A stretch of DNA of 20,788 bases from CAZTCJ01 sp964612085 (GTDB taxonomy: Bacteria > Pseudomonadota > Alphaproteobacteria > JAJFIK01), in contig CAZTCJ010000069.1 of the NCBI GenBank assembly GCA_964612085.1, positions 1 to 20,788 on the forward strand, in the 5' to 3' direction. Every line of letters begins with the position of its first letter. Within the stretch, counting starts at the first letter, position 1. Position numbers and translations under genes: made by a program. Shown piece by piece: positions 15,181 to 20,788 of the stretch. The notes under the pieces were generated by a model that did not search any database, was not told the origin of the DNA, and worked only from the letters and a program-made list of their open reading frames with translations.

Positions 15181-15699
15181 ATGACCCGCCTGCTACCCCG
15201 CCAGCCCGTGCCCAGTCTTGAAGTGCCGACCGTCAATGGCGGTCTGTGGTCGCTTGCCGGCCAGACGCCCGAGAATTTCACGCTGATCGTGTTCTATCGC
15301 GGCCTGCATTGTCCGATCTGCAAGCCCTATCTGCGCGATCTGAACCGCCGGGTCGGCGATTTCAAGGAACGGGGCGTCGGCGCCATCGCCATTTCCTGCG
15401 ATGGGGAAGACCGCGCGCGTGTCTCCAAGGAAGAGTGGGGCCTGAGCCCGCTGGTGGTGGGCTACGATCTGCCCATCGACTCCGCCCGCCAATGGGGCCT
15501 GTTCCTGTCGTCGGGCATTTCCGACAAGGAGCCGGCCCAGTTCTGCGAGCCGGGCCTGTTTGTGGTGCGCCCCGACGGCACGCTTTACGCTTCCGTGGTC
15601 AACACCATGCCCTTCGCGCGGCCGTCCTTCGAGGAAGTGCAGCAGGGGCTCGATTTCGTCATTCCCAACAAATATCCGGCCCGCGGCGAACTGGGATAA
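15181..15699 (+). CDS. Peroxiredoxin-like (AhpC/TSA superfamily) thioredoxin-fold protein
   Basis: This is a 172-aa cytoplasmic protein with a thioredoxin fold of the AhpC/TSA type. The motif FYRGLHCPICKPYL carries Cys44 and Cys47 as a C-x2-C pair. The classical peroxiredoxin P-x3-(T/S)-x2-C pattern is absent: the positions 7 and 3 before Cys44 are Val and Gly. It therefore resembles the peroxiredoxin-like family that reads HCPxC rather than a standard peroxidase. The downstream segments FCEPGLFVVRPDGTLYASVV (about 120-139) and PSFEEVQQGLDFV are typical of that family. ATG 15181 has AAGGGAG about 10 bases upstream. It follows the ferredoxin gene by 128 bp and has its own palindrome, so it may be independently controlled. 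A disulfide reductase or peroxidase role is inferred, not shown. Confidence 0.85.
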   Translation: MTRLLPRQPVPSLEVPTVNGGLWSLAGQTPENFTLIVFYRGLHCPICKPYLRDLNRRVGDFKERGVGAIAISCDGEDRARVSKEEWGLSPLVVGYDLPIDSARQWGLFLSSGISDKEPAQFCEPGLFVVRPDGTLYASVVNTMPFARPSFEEVQQGLDFVIPNKYPARGELG

Positions 15700-15708
15700 A
15701 CGCGCCGG

Positions 15709-16191
15709 TTACCCCTGGACGCAGATCCAGTCCGCGCCGCGGCGGTCGAGAACGGCGGCCCGGAGGCCCTTGGGTTCGGGCATGATCTCTTGCGCGAAAT
15801 TCCAGAGCTCGACCCGCTCCGTCTCGAAGCGGATGACCACCGCATCCGGATCGTTCGGGCCGTCCGGGAACCAGAGATTGAGGCTGTCCCGCCAGACCCC
15901 ATGGACGGCGTTCGGATCGGGATCGATCCGGGCGCGTCCCACCAGCGTCACATAGGCGCCCTCCGGATCATGCTGGTAGCCGAGAGTGAGCCGCCCGGTC
16001 TGCTCGATTTCCGCCGTCTTGCGGGAGCTGCGGCTGGTCACGAAGGTGACCGACCAATCGTCTTCGAGCGGAAAGGGTTCGATGATGCGGGCATTGGCGG
16101 CGCCGTCCTGGCCCACGGTGATCGCGAAGCAGTATTGCACCTGGCCGATGGTCGCCCGCGCGGCGCGCAGCATAAGATCCGTATCAGGCAT
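15709..16191 (-). CDS. Pyridoxamine 5'-phosphate oxidase-like FMN-binding protein (general stress protein 26 type)
   Basis: This is a 160-aa split-barrel flavin-binding protein, probably a dimer. The segments NARIIEPF (Arg35), FVTSRSSRKTAEIEQ (about 50-64) and LTLGYQHDPEGAYVTLVGRA fit the FMN phosphate-binding strands of the family. SLNLWFPDGPNDPDAVVIR (about 103-121) is distinctive of the general stress protein 26 subgroup. The role is not known; some members bind FMN or FAD without a defined reaction. ATG 16189-16191 was preferred over the ATG at 16221 because AGGGGAG lies 8 bases upstream. Its stop is 9 bp from that of the convergent peroxiredoxin-like gene. It starts 22 bp after the amidase stop, so it is probably co-transcribed with the amidase. 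Confidence 0.85.
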   Translation of the reverse strand: MPDTDLMLRAARATIGQVQYCFAITVGQDGAANARIIEPFPLEDDWSVTFVTSRSSRKTAEIEQTGRLTLGYQHDPEGAYVTLVGRARIDPDPNAVHGVWRDSLNLWFPDGPNDPDAVVIRFETERVELWNFAQEIMPEPKGLRAAVLDRRGADWICVQG

Positions 16192-16206
16192 AAGACCAGC
16201 TCCCCT
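16192..16206 (-). promoter_or_regulatory. Strong ribosome binding site fixing the start of the FMN-binding protein
   Basis: Read on the - strand, AGGGGAG followed by 8 bases leads into ATG at 16191. The longer frame from 16221 has no comparable site. This supports a 160-aa product and makes the preceding ten codons part of the intergenic gap. Confidence 0.6.
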
Positions 16207-16213
16207 GAACCGA

Positions 16214-17689
16214 TTATGCAAATCCCGGCGGCGCTTCGAAGCCGCCCATGGCGTCGGCCAGATAGCGCGCCATGGCGATGGTCGTCAGATCCCCATGATA
16301 GGGGCCGACGATCTGTATGCCGACGGGCAGGCCGTCGGGCGTCCGGCCCACGGGCGCGACCGTGGCGGGCAGATAAGCGACGCTGGCGAGCGCCGCCCAA
16401 TCGCCCAGATCGAACGCCGCATGGCGGCGGCCATTGATCTTGATGGTGCGCCGGTCGATGCGGTGCCGGGGATCGTGCTTCGGCGCGGCGATGGGCGCCA
16501 CAGGCAGAAGCAGCACGTCGTGATCCTTGAAGAACTCCTCGCACTGGGCGCGGATGCCTTGCCGGGTCCAGTCGGCGGCGATCCATTGGCGGTGGCTGGC
16601 GGTTAGATCCCGCGCCGCCTGGTGGCGGGAGCGGGCGAGCGTGCCCACCGGCGGCAGGGCGGTGAGACGGGCCGTGATCCCCAGCATGCGGTAGGCCGAT
16701 GGCGGCAGGCCCGCGCCCACCGCCGATTGCACCAGGGTGCGGCCGACCCGGCGCACATCGGTGAAGCGGAACTGGGGCTTGGCGCGCTTGAGCGTCTTCG
16801 GGCCGGTCATGGCGATGGCTTCGATCGCGGCGTCGAGCCGGTCGAGCACGGGCCGGTCCACGGGCAGGTCGAAATCCTCGAACCAGTAGGCCACGCGGAT
16901 CTCCTGCAGCCGTTCGCCGCGCGGTTCGGGCAGATCGAGCCGCCAGCCCGCGCCGTTGAGCGTGTCGGGCCCGGCGATGGCCTTGAGCGCCAGTTCCAGG
17001 TCCTCCGCCGAACGGGCGAAGGGGCCGATGGCGACGCTGTCAGTGCGCGCGCGGGTGCCGGGGCGGGGCGGGATATGGCCCGTGCCGGGCACGATGTCAT
17101 AGGACGGCTTGTGGCCGTAGACGCCGCAGAAATGGGCCGGGATGCGGATCGATCCGGCGATGTCGCTGCCCAGGTCGAGCGGGCTCAGGCCCGCCGCCAC
17201 GGCCGCCGCCGAACCGCCTGAGGAACCGCCTGGCGTGCGGCTCGTGTCCCAGGGATTGCGGGTCACGCCGAAGACCTTGTTGGCGGTCTGATAGTCGCCG
17301 GCATATTCCGGCAGATTGGTCTTGCCGAGCAGGATGGCGCCCGCTTCCAGCAGCCGGAACACCACGGGCGCATGGGTCTCGGGCCGGTGGCGCATCAAGG
17401 ACATGGCGCCCGAGGTGGTGGGCAGGCCTGCCGTCTCGATGCTGTCTTTCACGGTGAAGGGCAGGCCCGCAAGGGCGCCCAGGGGGCCCGCGCCGCGCGT
17501 TATCGCGCGGTCGATTTCTTCCGCATGGTAGCGGGCCATCGCCCCATTGCGGGCGACCACGGCATTGATGGCGCCATTGTGCCGGTCGATCCGGGCGAAG
17601 GTGCTTTCCAGCAGCTCCACCGCCGACAACCGCCCCTCCGCGATCGCCCGCACCAAGGACGCCGCGCTTTCAAACCCCGTCAGGGTCAT
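16214..17689 (-). CDS. Amidase-signature family hydrolase
   Basis: This is a 491-aa serine hydrolase of the amidase-signature family, which cleaves carboxamide bonds. The Ser-cisSer-Lys triad is complete: Lys81 in FTVKDSIE, Ser156 in TPGGSSGGSAAAVAAG, and nucleophile Ser180 in GSDIAGSIRIPA. The spacings (75 and 24 residues) equal those of GatA and FAAH. TNLPEYA and RNPWDTSRTPGG are conserved, and the C-terminal LPVGIQIVGPYHGD is the family's usual end motif. ATG 17689 (MTLTGFESA) has GGGGAG about 10 bases upstream; the frame extends 14 residues further to 17731 without a clear ribosome site. It is not GatA by context, since no gatB or gatC is nearby. The substrate cannot be read from sequence. 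No signal peptide is seen, so it is probably cytoplasmic. Confidence 0.9.
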   Translation of the reverse strand: MTLTGFESAASLVRAIAEGRLSAVELLESTFARIDRHNGAINAVVARNGAMARYHAEEIDRAITRGAGPLGALAGLPFTVKDSIETAGLPTTSGAMSLMRHRPETHAPVVFRLLEAGAILLGKTNLPEYAGDYQTANKVFGVTRNPWDTSRTPGGSSGGSAAAVAAGLSPLDLGSDIAGSIRIPAHFCGVYGHKPSYDIVPGTGHIPPRPGTRARTDSVAIGPFARSAEDLELALKAIAGPDTLNGAGWRLDLPEPRGERLQEIRVAYWFEDFDLPVDRPVLDRLDAAIEAIAMTGPKTLKRAKPQFRFTDVRRVGRTLVQSAVGAGLPPSAYRMLGITARLTALPPVGTLARSRHQAARDLTASHRQWIAADWTRQGIRAQCEEFFKDHDVLLLPVAPIAAPKHDPRHRIDRRTIKINGRRHAAFDLGDWAALASVAYLPATVAPVGRTPDGLPVGIQIVGPYHGDLTTIAMARYLADAMGGFEAPPGFA

Positions 17690-17759
17690 CGGATACGTTC
17701 TCCCCACCTCCCGACCGGACGAGAGGCGCACTCTTCGTCAGATTATCGCAGTGATGCCG

Positions 17760-20240
17760 TTATTCGGCCGCCTGCCCGGCGATCTGAGGATTGTCGGGCA
17801 GATGGCAGATGACGCGCGTACCCTTATCCGGTTCTGACTCGAGAGTCACCCGGCCACCGTGCAATTCGACGAAGCTTTTAACGAGGGAGAGCCCGAGGCC
17901 CGCGCCCCGGCGGTTGGTGTCGCGGGTGGAGAAACTGTCAAAGGCCGAAGCCTGGTATTCGGGCGGGATGCCCTGGCCCGTATCGGCGACCCAAAGTTCG
18001 ATGCCGCCGGCCTTGCGGGCCGCGCCCAGGGTGACCGTGCCGTCGCCTTGGGTGAAGCGCATGGCGTTCGAGGTCAGGTTGAACAGGATCTGGCGCAGGC
18101 GGCGCTCATCGGCCACGACGCTGCCGATATCCTTGGGGCAGTCGATGGAAACAGTCAGCTCCATGTCGGCGGCGCGGCTGACCGCGACCTGACGGGCATT
18201 GTCCAGCAAGGCGTGGATATCGACGGTGTTCAGGTCGAGAGTGATGGTGCCCGCCTCGATCATGGCGAGATCGAGAATGTCGTTGATCAGATCCCGGAGC
18301 TGGCCCGAGGCCTGGAGGATGTGGCCCATATATTCCTGCTGGCGCTCTTCGAGCGAGCCGACCATGCCGGACTCCATCATTTCGCCGAAGCCGATGATGG
18401 AATTGAGCGGTGTCCGGAGCTGATAGGAGACGTTGGAGATAAATTCCGACTTCAGACGGTCGGCGGTCTCCAGGGCGTCGTTGCGCTCCCGCAAGGCTTT
18501 TTCGATGCGGGCGCTGTCGGTGACATCAAGGAAGGTCAGCAGGATGCGGCCGTCGGGCAGGGCCTCCGCCGCGAAATCGACGATGGTGCCGTCCTTGCGG
18601 ATCAGGCGGCCGGGCTCCAGGTCCTGGGACGCGCCGACGGCGGTGACAATGGAGGCGATCCGGGTCCATTCGCCGTCCTCGGACAAATGGATGTCTTCCA
18701 GTTGGGGGGCGCAGGCCTCGGTCAGCCCGTTGAAATGAGGCTCGTCCTTGAGGGTTTCGGGATCCAGACCCCAAAGCTGGGCCAGCGCGGCATTGTACAG
18801 CTTCAGCTTGCCGTCGCTGCCGAACACGGCGACGCCTTCATGCAGATGGTCGAGCGTCGCCCGCTGCACATTGGAGAGCGTGTTGTAGGAGCTTTCCAAA
18901 GCGATCTGGTCGCTGACGTCTTCATACAGATAAATGAGACCGCCAAAGGGGTGGGCGCGGCAGACGACCCGGAGCGTGCGGCCGTCGGGCAGATGCCACA
19001 TCTCGTCGCCATCGACCAGTTCCTGGTAGAGCGCCAGACGCCGCCGTTTCCAGTCCTTGAAATCGGCCTGTTCGGGCAGGCGGCGGCGCTCGCGCAGGCG
19101 CTCCAGGATTTCACCGTCCTCGGGCGCCTGTTCGAGCCAGCGCCGGTCCATGTCCCACAGCTTCACATAGGCGTCGTTGTAGAACACGAGCTTGCGGTCC
19201 GCGCCGAAAATGGCGACGCCCGTGCGCATCTTGTCCAGCGTTTCCTTATGGGCGTCCAGGTGGCGGCTGAGCTGCTGCTGGGCATCATCCACGGCGGACA
19301 TGTCAAGGGCGATGCCGCCGGTTCCGTCCGTCGACGGAATGGCCATCAGATCCATGGCCCGGCGTGCGCCGTTGACCACCACATAACGCCGCTTGATCTG
19401 TACGTCGCCTGACCGGGTGGCGATAGCGGCGAGCGAGCGGTCGCCGCTGTCGATATCGAGACGCCGCGACACGGCCTCGTCCGGCGAGGCGGCATCGACG
19501 GCCTGGGCATAGGCCTGGTTGGCCCAGATGAGCGTGTGGCCGCGGCGGCGCCAGATGGGGAAGGGGGCCTTGTCGAGCATGTCGGCGAAGGCCGCGCGGT
19601 CGGCTTCGGCCTGGGCCAGTTCCGTGGTCAGACGGTCGATCTCGGCCCGGTCGGGGGAGACGTCCCGCAGCTTGACCACCGACTGTGCGCCGGCGGGACG
19701 GCCCTGGGCCTCGATGACGCCGCCATCGGTCTTATGCAGCATGATGCAGAAGCGCTCGCCGTCCGTGCGCAAGCCATCGACGGCTTGAGCAAAGCGCGTG
19801 CGCGAAGCGTCTTCGAGACTGGCGATAAAACCCTCGAACCGGTCGGCCAGATCGGGCAGCGCGGCCTCGGCCTCTTCCGTGTCCGCCCCATCGCTCTCGC
19901 CGTCCTCGCCCCCATCTGCGGCTTGAAGGTCCGGATCGAGCACATGGCCCCGGCCGAGCGCGTGATCGGGGACCTGCAGCGCATAGCGCGTGGTCTGGTC
20001 CGTGTCCGCGCCGGCGAGCACCGCGCCCTTGCCCTCGTTCCACATCAAGGTGAGGTCGGGATCGGACTGGAACAGAATATCCGCGCGCGCGATGGTCGCT
20101 TCCATCGCCCGGCGGGCCTGGCCCCAGCCGCGTGAGATCGTCCGTCTCCGGAGTCCCTCATAAACTGCCCACAACGAAGTCCCGAATGCGAAAACAACCG
20201 CGCCCGAGGTGATAATCCACTGGATCGTAGAGTCCGGCAT
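17760..20240 (-). CDS. divL: DivL-like PAS sensor kinase with tyrosine in place of the H-box histidine
   Basis: This is an 826-aa membrane-anchored kinase. One N-terminal hydrophobic segment (about 8-27) is followed by Arg residues. A poorly conserved sensor region follows, with an acidic linker at about 105-130. Two weak PAS-like modules (about 135-195, 215-318) and two clearer PAS domains (about 330-445, 460-578) come next. A coiled linker then leads into the dimerisation helix. The H-box reads SNVSYQLRTPLNSIIGF, so the phospho-acceptor His is Tyr606. The ATPase domain looks intact: NLTSNAMRF (about 721-729), ADTGQGIP (Asp753) and GAGLGLSLVK (779-788). This architecture and the Tyr match Caulobacter DivL (Tyr550), which acts on CckA to control CtrA. 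ATG 20240 has AGGGCGG upstream. Other alphaproteobacterial kinases with Tyr there exist, so orthology rather than mere likeness needs a tree. Confidence 0.82.
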   Translation of the reverse strand: MPDSTIQWIITSGAVVFAFGTSLWAVYEGLRRRTISRGWGQARRAMEATIARADILFQSDPDLTLMWNEGKGAVLAGADTDQTTRYALQVPDHALGRGHVLDPDLQAADGGEDGESDGADTEEAEAALPDLADRFEGFIASLEDASRTRFAQAVDGLRTDGERFCIMLHKTDGGVIEAQGRPAGAQSVVKLRDVSPDRAEIDRLTTELAQAEADRAAFADMLDKAPFPIWRRRGHTLIWANQAYAQAVDAASPDEAVSRRLDIDSGDRSLAAIATRSGDVQIKRRYVVVNGARRAMDLMAIPSTDGTGGIALDMSAVDDAQQQLSRHLDAHKETLDKMRTGVAIFGADRKLVFYNDAYVKLWDMDRRWLEQAPEDGEILERLRERRRLPEQADFKDWKRRRLALYQELVDGDEMWHLPDGRTLRVVCRAHPFGGLIYLYEDVSDQIALESSYNTLSNVQRATLDHLHEGVAVFGSDGKLKLYNAALAQLWGLDPETLKDEPHFNGLTEACAPQLEDIHLSEDGEWTRIASIVTAVGASQDLEPGRLIRKDGTIVDFAAEALPDGRILLTFLDVTDSARIEKALRERNDALETADRLKSEFISNVSYQLRTPLNSIIGFGEMMESGMVGSLEERQQEYMGHILQASGQLRDLINDILDLAMIEAGTITLDLNTVDIHALLDNARQVAVSRAADMELTVSIDCPKDIGSVVADERRLRQILFNLTSNAMRFTQGDGTVTLGAARKAGGIELWVADTGQGIPPEYQASAFDSFSTRDTNRRGAGLGLSLVKSFVELHGGRVTLESEPDKGTRVICHLPDNPQIAGQAAE

Positions 20241-20273
20241 TGCACCGCCCTGTCCGAGAAACGAATCACCTCG

Positions 20274-20279
20274 ATTATA
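20274..20279 (-). promoter_or_regulatory. divL: -10 box of the probable divL promoter
   Basis: A perfect TATAAT on the - strand lies 34 bp upstream of the divL ATG, within AT-rich sequence, and would give a leader of roughly 25-30 nt. The -35 position at 16-17 bp spacing reads about GGATGC, a poor match, so an activator or a different sigma factor may be involved. Confidence 0.5.
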
Positions 20280-20482
20280 CGGATTTCAGCAAAAGTGCAT
20301 CCCTATATTCTTAATAAAGGGTTTCTTTTTTTCCGAAAGCCGTCTGTCTCCGGACTCTTTGCCGGTCCGCAGCCTTATCCGGACTGTATCAGTGAATCGG
20401 CTGTCATGGGAAATAGGACGGGCAGACTCATTTCCGGCAACGGACTCTCTTGGCGCGGAATGGAGCGGGTCGGGCGATTGAT

Positions 20483-20503
20483 CGCCTGTCATGTTGACAG
20501 GCG
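20483..20503. repeat. Perfect 9-bp inverted repeat with 3-base loop
   Basis: CGCCTGTCA (20483-20491) and TGACAGGCG (20495-20503) flank TGT. It lies just beyond the ahcY terminator and overlaps a second inverted repeat (20492-20516). It could be a hairpin in RNA from either strand or a protein-binding palindrome. Confidence 0.55.
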
Positions 20504-20516
20504 GCCAGTGTCAACA
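20492..20516. repeat. Perfect 8-bp inverted repeat overlapping the previous one
   Basis: TGTTGACA (20492-20499) pairs with TGTCAACA (20509-20516) around a 9-base loop. Bases 20495-20499 are also used by the 20483-20503 repeat, so the two hairpins cannot form together. Its outer arm reaches the A-run that is the U-tract of the ahcY terminator. Confidence 0.5.
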
Positions 20517-20545
20517 AAAAAGCCGCGGATCTTTCGACCCGCGGC
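20516..20545 (-). terminator. Rho-independent terminator of ahcY
   Basis: On the - strand, a perfect 7-bp GC stem (GCCGCGG at 20522-20528 with CCGCGGC at 20539-20545, 10-base loop) is followed by six T (complement of A 20516-20521). It starts about 25 bp past the ahcY stop, so it should end the ahcY transcript before divL. Confidence 0.88.
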
Positions 20546-20570
20546 CCGTGCCGTCCGATGGACGCCTTGA

Positions 20571-20788
20571 TCAGTAACGGTAGTGCTCCGGCTTGAACGG
20601 ACCGTTCGCCGGAATGCCCAGATACTCGGCCTGATCTTCCGTCAGTTCGGTGATCTGTGCATTAAGGCGCGCCAGGTGGAGCGCGGCCACCTTCTCATCG
20701 AGATGCTTGGGCAGCACATAGACCTGACGGTCGTATTTCTCGTGGTTCTGCCACAACTCGATCTGCGCCAGCACCTGGTTGGTGAAGG
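20571..20788 (-). CDS. ahcY: Adenosylhomocysteinase, C-terminal part (5' end outside window)
   Basis: AhcY reversibly hydrolyses S-adenosylhomocysteine to adenosine and homocysteine, removing the product inhibitor of SAM-dependent methyltransferases. Only the last 72 residues are in the window. They begin in TNQVLAQIELWQN and run through VYVLPKHLDEKVAALHLARL and LTEDQAEYLGIP. They end in the diagnostic PFKPEHYRY, whose Lys-Tyr tail closes over the NAD cofactor of the neighbouring subunit. The frame is open to the window edge, so the apparent internal start near 20774 is not a start. It ends at 20571 and is followed by a strong terminator. Any SAH riboswitch would be upstream, outside this window. 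Confidence 0.97.
   Translation of the reverse strand, partial: FTNQVLAQIELWQNHEKYDRQVYVLPKHLDEKVAALHLARLNAQITELTEDQAEYLGIPANGPFKPEHYRY

Larger units (their letters stand above)
20241..20570. other. Intergenic region between divL and ahcY
   Basis: These 330 bp hold no convincing gene. The part nearest divL (about 20265-20335) is distinctly AT-rich for this chromosome and contains the likely divL promoter. The middle carries CGGACT three times (20351, 20380, 20441), twice as TCCGGACT, with no clear meaning. The part nearest ahcY holds its terminator and two further inverted repeats, listed separately. A 68-aa open frame on the - strand (20286-20492) resembles nothing I know and has no supporting features. 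Confidence 0.7.

Noticed and set aside
16214..17689. Reading the amidase as GatA of the tRNA amidotransferase
   Set aside because: No gatB or gatC adjoins it and the C-terminal half does not recall GatA; the shared triad is common to the whole family.
17859..19412. 517-aa + strand open frame opposite the sensor kinase
   Set aside because: It is an antisense shadow of divL with no motifs of its own.
20311..20325. CtrA-like box TTAA-N7-TTTC upstream of divL
   Set aside because: Only the first half matches TTAA-N7-TTAA and the region is AT-rich, so a half match is expected by chance.
20286..20492. 68-aa - strand frame between ahcY and divL
   Set aside because: It has no family resemblance and a composition like random sequence, and it overlaps the inverted repeat next to the ahcY terminator.

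Overview
The window is a dense, GC-rich stretch of bacterial chromosome with short intergenic gaps, overlapping operon genes and long antisense shadow ORFs. Gene content and order (trpB-trpA-accD-folC, trxA, an addA/addB pair of the alphaproteobacterial type, amgK-murU, tsaE, a DivL-like tyrosine-box sensor kinase, ahcY) point to an alphaproteobacterium; I cannot name the genus. No rRNA, tRNA, CRISPR array, transposase, integrase or prophage gene is visible. Both window edges cut genes: trpB on the left, ahcY on the right.

Positions 1-3901 (+ strand) hold a biosynthetic operon: the 3' part of trpB, trpA (TTG start overlapping the trpB stop), accD, and folC (start overlapping the accD stop). 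It covers the last steps of tryptophan synthesis, the carboxyltransferase beta subunit of acetyl-CoA carboxylase, and folate synthesis/polyglutamylation. A hairpin at about 3903-3930 separates folC from the convergent trxA and can act in both directions.

Positions 3951-13350 (- strand) form a tightly packed unit read right to left: tsaE (tRNA t6A synthesis ATPase), amgK and murU (kinase and uridylyltransferase that return MurNAc to UDP-MurNAc during peptidoglycan recycling), addB and addA (two-nuclease helicase for double-strand break repair), then trxA after a 151-bp gap. Gaps from tsaE to addA run from an 11-bp overlap to 15 bp, so this is probably one transcript; trxA may have its own promoter.

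Positions 13432-15699 (+ strand) carry a redox cassette: an NADH-type ferredoxin reductase, an adrenodoxin/putidaredoxin-class [2Fe-2S] ferredoxin, and a thioredoxin-fold peroxiredoxin-like protein with a CPxC motif. No P450 or other terminal acceptor is in the window. Convergent to it, on the - strand, are a small FMN-binding pyridoxamine-phosphate-oxidase-like protein (15709-16191) and an amidase-signature hydrolase (16214-17689).

Positions 17760-20240 (- strand) encode an 826-aa membrane-anchored multi-PAS kinase in which the phospho-accepting His of the H-box is Tyr606, the hallmark of Caulobacter DivL, a regulator of the CckA-CtrA cell-cycle pathway. A 330-bp intergenic region with a good -10 box for divL and a cluster of overlapping inverted repeats separates it from the 3' end of ahcY (20571-20788), which ends at a classic terminator.

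The points I would follow up first are the tyrosine-box DivL next to the tsaE-amgK-murU-addBA block, the redox/amidase island between them (in related genomes, as I remember them, these blocks are closer together), the Asp-to-His change in MurU, the near absence of cysteine in AddB, and the mutually exclusive hairpins downstream of ahcY.
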